Both the position numbers and the translations under genes were made by a program. The notes under the pieces are model-generated. The model made no database searches and was not told where the DNA came from. It saw only the letters and a list, made by a program, of their open reading frames with translations. Positions 23,996-33,161 of a stretch of 64,000 bases of DNA are shown in pieces. Position 1 is the stretch's first letter; the number at the start of each line of letters is the position of its first letter. The stretch comes from Ramlibacter montanisoli (lineage in GTDB: Bacteria; Pseudomonadota; Gammaproteobacteria; Burkholderiales; Burkholderiaceae_C): contig NZ_JABFCS010000001.1 in the NCBI RefSeq assembly GCF_013087525.1, positions 3,844,001 to 3,908,000 of the forward strand, read 5' to 3'.

Positions 23996-25071
23996 CTACT
24001 TGGTCGCGGCCTTCTCGCGGTTGGCGTGCAGGCGCGTGTCCACCAGGTCGACGATGCGGTCGATCACCGGATGGCGCAGGCCCAGCTGGCGCGCGACCAG
24101 CTGCACCAGCTTGTCGGCGCGCTCGATGTACTGGGCGCCGTTCTGCAGCGCGCGGGCCGCGGAGGCGGGACGCGACAGGCTCTGCGCGGCGGCCGCGTAC
24201 TTCTCGAAGGGCACCAGGTCCTCGTCGCGCGCGCCCAGGCGCAGGCAGACGTCATAGACGAAGTTGTAGACCGAGCGCGATTCCTCGATGTCGGTGTGCA
24301 CGGCTTCCTGCGCGGTGCGCATGCCGTCGGCCGTGATGCAGCGGTAGTTGCCGGCCAGCAGCATGGACCACTTGGCCAGCGGCACGAAGATGGAGTCCGA
24401 CACGCGCAGCTTCACCGGCAGCTCGATGGCACCTTCGGGCGCCTGGAAGCGCACGGCGTCGACGTCGCGCTCCAGCTCGCGCAGCATCTCGTTGTACTTG
24501 GGCGCATCGAAGCGCGCGACCTTGAAGTTGGTCGGCAGCGTGACCTGCAGCACGTTGACCTTCTCGTCCGGCGGACGGATCGCCTGCGGGTCGGGGCTGC
24601 ACAGGGTCAGCAGGCCGGGGTCGAACTCGTCCCACACGCTGGCGTCGGTGTAGGCGGCCTTGAGCGCGCTGGCGTCCAGGCCGGGGATGCGCTTCAGGTA
24701 AGGCAGCGGCGGCATGTTCATGATGGACATGCAGGGCACGCGCGAACGCGCGACGGCCGACAGCAGCTCGCGCACGCCGGGCGAGCGGTACTGCGGCTCC
24801 TGCATGGCCAAGCCGATCAGGTCGTAGTCGGCGGGGTTCACGTCGCCGGTGCCGCCGGCGGACACCTTGCCGGGCAGCTTGCGCGAATCGATCTCCACCG
24901 GCTGCGCGCGGCCGCGCACGGGCATGCGCACGCGGAAGCCTTCGCTGTTGATCAGGTCGGCTTCGGCGGGCAGGCACACCAGCTTCACCTCGTGGCCTGC
25001 GAACAGCAGCTTGAAGCCAGCAGCGATCCATAGGACGCGCCCAGGATCAGGATCTTGCGTTGTGTGCTCAT
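23996..25071 (-). CDS. Ketopantoate reductase-like protein (ApbA/PanE family), one frameshift
   Basis: An oxidoreductase-fold protein of about 358 residues. The N-terminus RKILILGASYGSLLGFKLLF contains the nucleotide-binding glycine pattern and the long helical C-terminal domain resembles ApbA. The first 18 residues are in a different frame because one C is missing near 25017-25018 (plus strand); adding it joins SLLGFKLLFAGHEVKLVCLP. The protein differs from PanE in many active-site positions, so pantoate synthesis is not assured. It lies between the hydratase and the TctC receptor in the same direction; the 140-base spacer upstream could hold its own promoter. Function unknown. Confidence 0.65.
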
Positions 25072-25211
25072 GCGGGTGTCTCCACTTTGTTCGGTTGGTA
25101 CGGCGCGGGCCGGCACTGCCAGCCCGGCCGCGAGATTACGCCGAGGTTATGGTTATGCAAAGGTGAAATGCTTGTGACCGAAAGCGATGGACTCGCTGCG
25201 GCGCAGCAACC

Positions 25212-26189
25212 TCAGCCGTCGACGCGGACGTTGGCCTCCTTGGCCACCTTCGCCCACTTCACGATCTCGGAGCGCACCAGTTCCGCGAAGCGCTCGGGCG
25301 AGCCGCCGCCGTCCTCGACCCCGAAAGCATCGAATTTTTCACGCACCTCGGCCAGCGCCAGCACCGCCTGCAGGTCCTTGTTCATCTTCTGCGCGATCGG
25401 CGCCGGCAGCTTGCCGGGGCCCGAGATGCCGTACCAGTTGAAGGTCTCGAAGCCGGCGAAGCCCTGCTCCTGCATGGTCGGCACGTCGGGATAGGCCTTC
25501 ACGCGCTTGGCGCGCGTCTGCGCGATGGCGATCGCGCGGCCCGACTTCACGTGCGGCGTCGCGGCCGCCATGGTCTCGAAGCTGTACTGGATCTGGCCGC
25601 CGATCAGGTCGGTGAGCAGCGGGCCGCTGCCCTTGTACGGCACGTGCAGCGCATCGACCTTGGCGCGCAGCTTGAACAGCTCCAGCGCGAAGTGCTGCGC
25701 GGTGCCGGGACCGGCCGAGCCGAAGGTCACCTTGCCGGGCTGCGCCTTGCACAGGGCGACGATGTCCTTCACCGTCTTCGCCGGCTGCTGCGCGCCGGCG
25801 ATCAGCAGGTTGGGCGTGAGCCCCAGCAGCGCCACCGGCACGAAGTCGCGCTCCGGGTGGTAGCGCAGCTTGGGCAGCACGGCGGGCGCCAGCGCATGGC
25901 TGTTGATGGTGGTGAGCAGCAGCGTGCTGCCGTCGCTGGCCTGCTGGGCCACGTATTCTGCGGCCAGCGTGCCGGAGGCGCCCGGTTTGTTGTCGATCAC
26001 GACCGGCTGCTTCCACAGTCCCTGCAGCTTCTCGCCGACCACTCGGGCCAGCGCGTCGGCACCGCCGCCGGGCGGGAAGCCCACGACGATGCGGATGGGG
26101 CCGTTCGGCCAGGACTGGGCGCGCACGGCGGGGAGCGCGGCGAAGGCGGCGGCAGCCGTCCCCGCCTGCAGCAGGAGGCGTCTTTGCAT
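25212..26189 (-). CDS. Tripartite tricarboxylate transporter receptor (TctC/Bug family)
   Basis: A 325-residue periplasmic binding protein of the Bug family, very expanded in Burkholderiales. Signal peptide (RRLLLQAGTAAAAFAALPAVRA), then WPNGPIRIVVGFPPGGGADALAR, the family's ligand-loop, and the second signature DNKPGASGTLAAEYVA. It has no TctA/TctB membrane partner here. It sits inside a TRAP-transporter catabolic operon, 33 bases after the amidase gene, so it may supply a ligand to an unlinked TctAB or act as a sensor. Intact. Confidence 0.88.
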   Translation of the reverse strand: MQRRLLLQAGTAAAAFAALPAVRAQSWPNGPIRIVVGFPPGGGADALARVVGEKLQGLWKQPVVIDNKPGASGTLAAEYVAQQASDGSTLLLTTINSHALAPAVLPKLRYHPERDFVPVALLGLTPNLLIAGAQQPAKTVKDIVALCKAQPGKVTFGSAGPGTAQHFALELFKLRAKVDALHVPYKGSGPLLTDLIGGQIQYSFETMAAATPHVKSGRAIAIAQTRAKRVKAYPDVPTMQEQGFAGFETFNWYGISGPGKLPAPIAQKMNKDLQAVLALAEVREKFDAFGVEDGGGSPERFAELVRSEIVKWAKVAKEANVRVDG

Positions 26190-26222
26190 GGGGATCTCCT
26201 TGGAGGTAAGTGTCGGTGTTCT

Positions 26223-27638
26223 TCAGGGGGCGGGCCAGCGGTCCGCCCAGGGATGCGCCGCTTCGTAGGCGGCGCCGAGGTCCAGCAGCATGTCGTCGCT
26301 GCCGTAGCGGCCCACCAGCTGCATGCCGATGGGCAGCCCTTCGCGCGAGGGCGCGCAAGGCAGGGCGAGGCCGGGCAGGCCGGCGGCGTTGACCCAGCCG
26401 GTGTAGATGGCGTGGCCGCGCGGGCCGACCTCCTGGCCGTCGATGTGCGTGGGAAAGGCGTCTTCCGCCTTCCACGGCAGCGCCGCGGCCGAGGGCAGCA
26501 CGATCACGTCGATGTCCTGGAACAGGGCGACGCTGCCACGCCGCAGCTGCCTGACCTGCTCGAGGATGCGCCACAGGCGGGCCGCCGGGATGCTGCGGCC
26601 CTTCTCGGCCATGTCGCGGTATTTCGCCGAGGCTTGCGCGGCCCACTCGGGATGCGCGTTGAACAGCTGTGCCAGCCCGGCCTGGCCGATCTGCGGCCAG
26701 GCGTCGGCGTAGAAGTCCAGGTCGAGCGGCAGCGCGCCCGTGCGCACGTGGTGGCCGAGCGCTTCGAGCTGGCCGACGGATTGCGAAACGCTGGCGGCGA
26801 TCTGCGGATCGAGCGGCGCGCTGCCGAAGCGTTCGACGTAGAGGATGCGCAAGCCTTTGGGTGGTGTCGCGGGACGCGCCTGCTGCGATGCATAGGCAGC
26901 GGCGAGCGAGGAGCGATCGACCAGCGCCGGCCCGCGCATCACCTTGAACAGCATGCGCGCATCCGCCACCGTGCGCGCCAGCGGCCCGATCACCTCGAAG
27001 TCCAGCAGCAGGCTGGGCAGCACGTGCTCGCGCGGCACCGCCGACAGGCTGGGCTTCAATCCGACCAGCCCGGTGTGCGATGCGGGCCGGCGGATCGAGC
27101 CGCCGCCGTCCTGGCCGATCGCCAGCGGCGTGATGCCGGCAGCGACCGAGGCCACCGCGCCGCCGCTGGAGCCGCCAGGCGTGAGCGCAAGGTTCCAGGG
27201 ATTGCGCGTGACGCCGAAGATCGGGTTGCCGGTGTAGCCCTCCAGCGCGAACTCCGGCACATTGGTCTTGCCGATGATGAGCGCACCGGCGGCCCGCGCA
27301 CGCGCCACCGCGAACTCGTCCTGCCCGGTGGCGTGCTCGCGCAGCGCCGGGCAGCCCCAGGTGGTCGGCAGGTCCGCGGTGTACAGGCTGTCCTTCACCG
27401 ACAGCGGGATGCCGTCGAGGGGCGACAGCGGCTGGCCGCGCACGTGGCGCTCGGTCGCGGCCTCCGCCTCCTCCATGAACGCCGGGTCGCGCCGCGCCAC
27501 CACCGCGTTGATGCGCGGGTTCACCTGCTCCAGCCGCGCCAGGCAGGCCCGCGCCACTTCCAGCGGCGTCAGGCTGCCTTCGCGGTAGCGGCGCTGCAAC
27601 TCGGAGGCGGACAGGCGCCAGGAATCGCGTGCGTCCAT
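26223..27638 (-). CDS. Amidase signature-family hydrolase
   Basis: A 471-residue amidase with the Ser-cisSer-Lys triad: Lys in GIPLSVKDSLYT, cis-Ser in TPGGSSGGAVASVAAG and the nucleophile Ser in GQDGGGSIRRPASHTG. It cleaves carboxamides; the neighbours (hydantoinase, racemases, TRAP permease) suggest an N-carbamoyl or amide product of ring-opened hydantoins or pyrimidines, which is inference. Its ATG is 4 bases after the dctM stop, so it is translationally linked to the transporter. Intact, cytoplasmic (no signal peptide). Confidence 0.85.
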   Translation of the reverse strand: MDARDSWRLSASELQRRYREGSLTPLEVARACLARLEQVNPRINAVVARRDPAFMEEAEAATERHVRGQPLSPLDGIPLSVKDSLYTADLPTTWGCPALREHATGQDEFAVARARAAGALIIGKTNVPEFALEGYTGNPIFGVTRNPWNLALTPGGSSGGAVASVAAGITPLAIGQDGGGSIRRPASHTGLVGLKPSLSAVPREHVLPSLLLDFEVIGPLARTVADARMLFKVMRGPALVDRSSLAAAYASQQARPATPPKGLRILYVERFGSAPLDPQIAASVSQSVGQLEALGHHVRTGALPLDLDFYADAWPQIGQAGLAQLFNAHPEWAAQASAKYRDMAEKGRSIPAARLWRILEQVRQLRRGSVALFQDIDVIVLPSAAALPWKAEDAFPTHIDGQEVGPRGHAIYTGWVNAAGLPGLALPCAPSREGLPIGMQLVGRYGSDDMLLDLGAAYEAAHPWADRWPAP

Positions 27639-27642
27639 GTCC

Positions 27643-28935
27643 CTACATCCGCGAGGGCAGGAAGGTCACCAGCTGCGGCACGGCCATCAGCAGCAGCGTG
27701 AAGGCGATCATGATCACGGCATAGGGCAGCGCGCCCCAGATCGCATCCTCGATGCCGCCCTTGTCCGGCCGGATGCCGTGCACCACGAACAGGTTCATGC
27801 CCACCGGCGGCGTGATCAGCCCCAGCTCGCACATCAGCACGATGAAGATGCCGAACCAGATCGGGTCCACGCCCACCGCCACGGCGATCGGGTAGGTGAT
27901 GGGAATGGTCGCGACCTGCATCGAAAGCACGTCCATGAACATGCCCAGGATCAGGTAGAACACGATCAGCACCAGGATCAGTCCGGTGGCCGACAGGCCC
28001 AGGCTGGTCACCCACTTCGTCATCTGCTCGGCGACGCCGGTCAGGCTGATCGCGAGGTTCAGCACGAAGGCGGCCGTCATGATCAGCAGGATCATCCCGC
28101 TCACGCGCGCGGTGGAGATGAAGCAGTTGCGCAGCAGCTCGCGGCTCATCTTGCCGGAGTGCCACACGAAGGCCAGCGCCGCCATCACGCCGAGCGCCGC
28201 GCTCTCCGTGGTGGTCGCGATGCCGAAGTACAGGCTGCCCATGACGATGCCGAACACCACCACCGGCGGCACCAGGTGCACCAGGCTGCGGAACTTGTCG
28301 GCCCAGGGCACCACCGCCTCGCGCATGACGTGGCCGCTGGCCACGCTGGAAATCGCGATGTACAGCATGAAGCAGGCGGTCAGCAGCAGGCCGGGGATGA
28401 TGCCGGCGATGAACAGCTGGCCGATCGAGTTGTTGGTGAGCGACCCGTACACGATCATGTTGACGCTGGGCGGGATCAGGATGCCGAGCGTGCCGCCCGC
28501 GGCCAGCGAGCCGAGCGAGCCGCGCATCGAGTAGCCGCGCCGCTGCAGCGAAGGCAGCGCCACCGTGCCGACCGTGGCCGCCGTCGCCACCGAGGAGCCG
28601 GAGGTGGCGGCGAACAGCGCGCAGCTGCCGATGTTGGTGTGCAGCAGGCCGCCGGGCAGGCGCCCCAGCCAGGCCGACAGCGCGATGTACATGCGGTCGG
28701 CGATGCCCGACCGCAGCAGCAGCTCGCCCAGCAGCACGAACAGCGGGATGCAGGTGAGCAGGTTCTCGTTGTGCACGCCCCAGACCACCGGCGCGATCGA
28801 ATCCATGAAGGGCACGCCGTAGGCGGCAATGCCGCCGATGATGCCGACCAGCGCCATGGACACGGCGATGGGCATGCCCACCAGCATCATGCCGAGCATC
28901 GCGGCGAACGCGAGGCCGAAGAAAGGCAGGGTCAT
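27643..28935 (-). CDS. dctM: TRAP transporter large permease (DctM)
   Basis: The ion-coupled channel subunit of a tripartite ATP-independent periplasmic transporter. 430 residues, about 12 to 13 membrane helices, intact. Family features visible: LLGELLLRSGIADRMY, the SGSSVATAATVGTVALP loop, GILIPPSVNMIVYG and PPVGMNLFVVHG near the end. Its start codon overlaps the dctQ stop (ATGA). It works with DctP and DctQ to import a carboxylate-type substrate, plausibly the compound metabolised by the hydantoinase operon. Confidence 0.93.
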   Translation of the reverse strand: MTLPFFGLAFAAMLGMMLVGMPIAVSMALVGIIGGIAAYGVPFMDSIAPVVWGVHNENLLTCIPLFVLLGELLLRSGIADRMYIALSAWLGRLPGGLLHTNIGSCALFAATSGSSVATAATVGTVALPSLQRRGYSMRGSLGSLAAGGTLGILIPPSVNMIVYGSLTNNSIGQLFIAGIIPGLLLTACFMLYIAISSVASGHVMREAVVPWADKFRSLVHLVPPVVVFGIVMGSLYFGIATTTESAALGVMAALAFVWHSGKMSRELLRNCFISTARVSGMILLIMTAAFVLNLAISLTGVAEQMTKWVTSLGLSATGLILVLIVFYLILGMFMDVLSMQVATIPITYPIAVAVGVDPIWFGIFIVLMCELGLITPPVGMNLFVVHGIRPDKGGIEDAIWGALPYAVIMIAFTLLLMAVPQLVTFLPSRM

Positions 28936-29582
28936 GGCTTCGCTCCTTCGGCCGCCTGGCGGTTGGCCAGGTCGTCCAGTTCTTCCTTCAGTTCTTCCTT
29001 CGCGCTCTTGGGATGGAAGTCGTGGTTCAGCGTGTCTATGCGGCGGGTGGCCAGCAGGCCGGTGGCGCGCAGCGCGTAGCCGGTGGCCACCAGCGCGAAG
29101 ATCACGAGGCCCGCGTACCAGACCGACTGCGGCCAGATCAGCGGCGTCGCCCAGGGCGTCTGCGCCGTGCTGCCGTAGGCCATGGTGTCGGCGATCACCT
29201 TGGTGGCGACCCAGGCCACGAAGATGCCGAAGGCGGCCAGGCTGACGATGGAGAACCAGTTCAGGAAGGCCTGCAGGCCTTTCGGCAGCATCTCGTGGAA
29301 CACGTCGACGCGGATGTGGTTGCGTCCCATCAGCGCCAGGCTGAAGGCGATGGTGGAGCCCACGGCCAGCGAGTAGCCCCCGAGTTCGTCGGCGCCCTGC
29401 AGCGAGATGTTGAAGAGCTTGCGCGACAGCGTTTCCACCGTCACGACCGCCGCCAGCGCGATGAAGGTGGTGCCGAAGATCCAGGCCAGGACGTTCTCGA
29501 TGTGTTCCTTCACGCTGGTCTCCGGTGCGGAGGCGGCCGCGGGCGCGCCCTCCTCCTTGAGAATGGACGCGCCGGTGTTCAC
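28932..29582 (-). CDS. dctQ: TRAP transporter small permease (DctQ)
   Basis: The small membrane subunit of the TRAP transporter. 216 residues with four membrane helices: FGTTFIALAAVVTVET, SLAVGSTIAFSLALMG, FSIVSLAAFGIFVAWVA and SVWYAGLVIFALVATGYAL. The NHIRVDVF segment is the family signature. The start is GTG at 29582, overlapping the dctP stop by four bases (GTGA), and its stop overlaps the dctM start. The C-terminal tail is charged and cytoplasmic. Intact. Confidence 0.9.
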   Translation of the reverse strand: MNTGASILKEEGAPAAASAPETSVKEHIENVLAWIFGTTFIALAAVVTVETLSRKLFNISLQGADELGGYSLAVGSTIAFSLALMGRNHIRVDVFHEMLPKGLQAFLNWFSIVSLAAFGIFVAWVATKVIADTMAYGSTAQTPWATPLIWPQSVWYAGLVIFALVATGYALRATGLLATRRIDTLNHDFHPKSAKEELKEELDDLANRQAAEGAKP

Positions 29583-30631
29583 TTCAGCCCCAGCACGGGT
29601 GCGACCGTGGCGTTCCACTTCTTCGAGCAGTCCGCGTTGGACTTGTCGCAGACTTCGGCCCAGACCGGCAGCGACACCTTGGTGACCGCGCCGCGCACCA
29701 GCTCGAGGTCGGCGGGCGAGACGGCGACGTTGGTCAGCTTGAACTTCTTGCCGGTGGTGCACGGGTCCTTGCCCTGGTTGCAGTTCAGCGCGTCCTGGAA
29801 CAGTTCCTCGGAATAGGTCCAGATCTCGCTGGTCAGGCCGTCGAAGGCGGTCTTCAGCTTGGCCTGCTGGTCCGGCTTGAGCTGGTTCCAGGCCTTCAGC
29901 GAGATCGCGTAGCCGTTGAGCGCCATCTGGAAGCCCAGGGGCAGCTGGTGCGTCGTCACTTCCGGCCAGCCGGCGGAGTTGGCGGAGCTGGGGCCGGTGA
30001 TGGCGCAATCGACCACGCCGAGCGACAGCGACTGGTGCGTGTCGGCGAAGGACACCGGCACCGGCGTGCCGCCCACCATCTCGATGAACTTGGCCAGGTT
30101 CTGGTCGTACACGCGGACTTTCATGCCCTTGACATCGGCCAGCTTGGCGATCGGCTTCTTGCAGAACAGCACCTGCGGGCCGAAGGGCCACACGCCCAGC
30201 AGCTTGACGTTGAACTGCTTCTGCAGGCGCTCGTCGATGGTGCTGAAGTAGGCGTTGGCGACCTTGCGGCCGGTGGCGTAGTCGGGCGAGGCGCCGACGA
30301 GGTCCAGTCCGAGCAGCGTCGGCTCGTCGCGCGAGTTCTGCGACACGCGCAGCGACACGATGTCGAACAGGCCGGCCTTCATGACGCGCAGCTGCTCGGT
30401 GTCCTTCACGCCCAGCGTGTCGATCGGCTTGTAGTCGACGTCGATCGGCAGCCCGGTGCGCTGCGCGAAGTTCTCGAAGAAGGGCTGTTCCTTGTTCTTC
30501 TGGATCAGGCCGGTGGCCAGCGGCTGGCCGATGGCCTTGAACTTGATGCGGTCCTGCGCGGCGGCGGGTAGCACCAGCGCCGCGGCGAGGGCCGCGACGG
30601 CAAGCATTTTCGAAGGGAGGCGTAAGGTCAT
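29579..30631 (-). CDS. dctP: TRAP transporter substrate-binding protein (DctP)
   Basis: A 350-residue periplasmic receptor. Signal peptide (LAVAALAAALVLPAAAQ), then the typical DctP fold with MKVRVYDQNLAKFIEMVGGTPVPV, whose Arg normally binds the substrate carboxylate, and VVDCAITGPSS. It binds the substrate and delivers it to DctQM encoded directly downstream. Cysteines in the C-terminal part (LNCNQGKDPC, EVCDKSNADC) could form disulfides, which is unusual for this family. Intact. Confidence 0.92.
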   Translation of the reverse strand: MTLRLPSKMLAVAALAAALVLPAAAQDRIKFKAIGQPLATGLIQKNKEQPFFENFAQRTGLPIDVDYKPIDTLGVKDTEQLRVMKAGLFDIVSLRVSQNSRDEPTLLGLDLVGASPDYATGRKVANAYFSTIDERLQKQFNVKLLGVWPFGPQVLFCKKPIAKLADVKGMKVRVYDQNLAKFIEMVGGTPVPVSFADTHQSLSLGVVDCAITGPSSANSAGWPEVTTHQLPLGFQMALNGYAISLKAWNQLKPDQQAKLKTAFDGLTSEIWTYSEELFQDALNCNQGKDPCTTGKKFKLTNVAVSPADLELVRGAVTKVSLPVWAEVCDKSNADCSKKWNATVAPVLGLK

Positions 30632-30665
30632 GGGAGCTCCTGGTGGACGAAGGACGGAAGAAAGT

Positions 30666-31412
30666 TCAGCGGGGGTGATCGAGCAGGCGCGCGATGGCGG
30701 GATGCAGGCCGCGGTGCGGCTTGGCGGGCGGCGGCGCGAAGCTGCCGCTGCGCGCGCGGCCGGGCTTCAGCGCGGCGAGGGTTTCGGCGTGGCGCACGGC
30801 GCTGGAGACGCCGTCGACCACCGGCACCGGCAGCTGCCCGTGCAGCGAGCGCGCCAGTCCGGCCAGCGGCGCACCGGCGAGGACGATCACTTCGGCGCCG
30901 TCCTCGACGACGGCGCGTTCGGCCAGCGCCTTCAGCGCCTGCGCATGTTCTTGCTGCACGCCGCCGATCGCGCTGATCGGGCGGTCGAGGGCGCGGATGC
31001 TGGCCAGGCGGGAGCCGAAGCCGTAGCTCTCGACGACCTCGCGGTACCAGGCCTGGATGCGCTGCGAGATCGCGATGATGGAGATGCGGTGTCCCAGCAG
31101 GTGCGCGCTGGCCAGTGCGGCTTCTGTCATGCCGGTCACCGGCACCGGCAGCACTTCGCGCAGGCCGGCCAGGCCCGGGTCGCCGAAGGCGGCGACCACC
31201 ACCGCGTCGAAGCGCGCGTGGTGTTCGGCGGCCACCTGCGCGGCGGCATGGGCGCCCAGCAGGGCCTCGAAGCGCGTCTCGATGTAGGCGACGCCGAAGG
31301 GCGCCGTCAGCACCTCGATCTCGGTCCCGGGCGAGGCGCTGCGCTGCGCTTCGGCGCGGATCAGGTCCGACACGCTGTCGGAGATGTTGGGGTTGACCAG
31401 CAGCACGCGCAT
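30666..31412 (-). CDS. Asp/Glu/hydantoin racemase family protein (HyuE-like)
   Basis: A 248-residue racemase. The start MRVLLVNPNISDSVSDLI and the first catalytic Cys region are of the hydantoin racemase type, yet position 72 to 80 reads VVVAAFGDPGL, where the family usually has a Cys (acts in CFxDPGL), so the first cysteine is replaced by Ala or Phe. The second site, VIVLAGAPLAGLA, also lacks the family Cys (normally LGCAG). Racemase activity by the two-cysteine mechanism is therefore doubtful. Encoded 10 bases after the hydantoinase gene and before dctP. Intact. Confidence 0.75.
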   Translation of the reverse strand: MRVLLVNPNISDSVSDLIRAEAQRSASPGTEIEVLTAPFGVAYIETRFEALLGAHAAAQVAAEHHARFDAVVVAAFGDPGLAGLREVLPVPVTGMTEAALASAHLLGHRISIIAISQRIQAWYREVVESYGFGSRLASIRALDRPISAIGGVQQEHAQALKALAERAVVEDGAEVIVLAGAPLAGLARSLHGQLPVPVVDGVSSAVRHAETLAALKPGRARSGSFAPPPAKPHRGLHPAIARLLDHPR

Positions 31413-31422
31413 CGCCTGCTCC

Positions 31423-32840
31423 CTATTTGCGCTTGGGCAGCAGGGAGGGCGTGCCGCAGGGCAGGAACCGGCCGCGTCCCGCCTGGCCGGTGAAGCCCTT
31501 GCCGTCCCACACCACCTCGCCGCGCGAGAGCGTGAGGCCGGGCCAGGCCTTCAGCGGCATGCCCTCGTAGGGCGTGTAGTCCACCGCGTGGTGCAGCGCA
31601 CGGTTGTCGATGGTCACGTCACGCTCGTCCCACACCACCAGGTCGGCGTCGCTGCCGACGGCGATGGTGCCCTTGCGCGGGTGCATGCCGTAGGCCTTGG
31701 CCGGGTTGGTGGCGGTGAGCTCGACGAACTTCTGCAGCGTGATGCGGCCGGCCAGCACGCCTTCCGAATAGAGCAGCGGCAGCCGCGTCTCCAGCCCGGG
31801 GATGCCGTTGGGGATGTGGCGGAACGCCACTTCCTCGCCGCCGATCTTCTTGCCCTGCGGGTCCTCGTAGCGGAAGGGCGCGTGGTCGGAGGAGAACACG
31901 GTGAACAGGCCGTCGCCCAGGCCGTCCCAGATGACCTGCTGGTTGGCCTTGTCGCGCGGCGGCGGGCTGCAGATGCACTGGCGCCGTGGTAGCTGTCGTC
32001 GATGCCGAGGTCCTCGGCGGTGAGGAACAGGTACTGCGGGCAGGTCTCGGCGAACACCGACAGGCCGTGGCTGCGCGCCCAGCGGATCTGCTCGATCGCC
32101 TCGCGGCCGGAGACGTGCACGATCAGGATCGGCACGTCCACCAGTTCGGACAGGGCGATCGCGCGGTGCGTGGCTTCGCGCTCCACCAGCATCGGCCGCG
32201 CGTGGGCATGCCAGCGCGGGGCGGTGCGGCCGGCGGCCTCCAGCCGTTTCGTCAGCCACTCGATGCAGTCGGCGTTCTCCGCATGCACCATGGCCAGCGC
32301 GCCGTGCGTGCGGGCGATGTCCAGCACGTCGAGGATCTGGGCGTCGTCCAGCTTCAGGTCGTCGTAGGTCATGTAGACCTTGAACGAGGTGTAGCCCTGG
32401 GCGATCAGCGCCGGCAGTTCCTTTTCCAGCACCGTCGGCGTGGGGTCGCTCACGATCAGGTGGAAGGCGTAGTCGATGCAGGCCTTGCCTTCAGCGCGGC
32501 CGTGGTAGTCCACCACGGCGGCTTCCAGCGACTGGCCCTTCATCTGCGCGGCGAAGGGAATGATGGTGGTGGTGCCGCCGCAGGCAGCCGAGCGCGTGCC
32601 GGTCAGGAAGTCGTCGGCCATCTTCGCCGGGCCTTCCATCGGCTGGTCCAGGTGGCAGTGCGCGTCGACGCCGCCGGGCGTGACAGTGCGGCCGGCCGCG
32701 TCGATCTCGCGCCGTCCGGCGGGCAGTCCCTCGCCCAGCAGCGCGATCCGGCCGGCGCGGATGCCGATGTCGCAGTCGAAGGTGTCGCTGGCGGTCGCCA
32801 CGCGGGCGTTGCGAATGACGAGGTCGAGCGTGTCAGCCAT
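31423..32840 (-). CDS. hydA: Dihydropyrimidinase / hydantoinase, one frameshift
   Basis: A cytoplasmic amidohydrolase opening the ring of dihydropyrimidines or 5-substituted hydantoins. About 472 residues. Metal ligands are visible in order: HCH in GGVDAHCHLDQPM, the carboxylated Lys in YTSFKVYMTY, His in MVHAEN, His in IVHVSG and Asp in FSSDHAPF. One base is missing at about 31979-31983; restoring it joins SYHGAKCICSPPPRDK, the family motif. Start ATG 32840. It leads the minus-strand operon to the racemase, TRAP transporter and amidase. A TTGTCGACAA palindrome lies 61 bases upstream. The substrate is not determined by the sequence. Confidence 0.9.
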
Positions 32841-33161
32841 GGCTGCGGACCTCCTGCACCAGCGGGGTGCGGCCAGCACCCCAGGAAAGTGCAGACAGGA
32901 TTGTCGACAACCTGTTTGGGGCGCGTTCGGCGGCGGACATCGGATTCATCATGGCTTCGGTCGGGGAGAGTGCAACTTCCGGGCCACCAGCGACAGGCCG
33001 TCGAGGGGCTTCCGGTTCGAGCGAATGATGGACGAGGCGTTTGGTATTCGCGGTCGGTGTTTACACCAATGTCGACAATTGCGACCAAAATGCGTGGAAT
33101 CACCATCCGCCCATCGCCCATACTGGAGCCAGGGCGAACCGCCTTCCCGGAGACCTGCCAC
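32841..33161. promoter_or_regulatory. Divergent control region with two TGTCGACA operators
   Basis: This 321-base non-coding spacer separates hydA (minus) from the second racemase (plus). It contains TTGTCGACAA, a perfect 10-bp palindrome at 32901-32910, and a second site ATGTCGACAATT at 33069-33080; both share the core TGTCGACA. The pattern TTGT-nn-ACAA is the kind of operator bound by FadR/FCD-type GntR regulators, and such a gene (33964-34671) follows the racemase. I infer autoregulated divergent control. A strong ribosome binding site (CGGAGA) precedes the racemase GTG. I see no clear -35/-10 pair. Confidence 0.6.
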
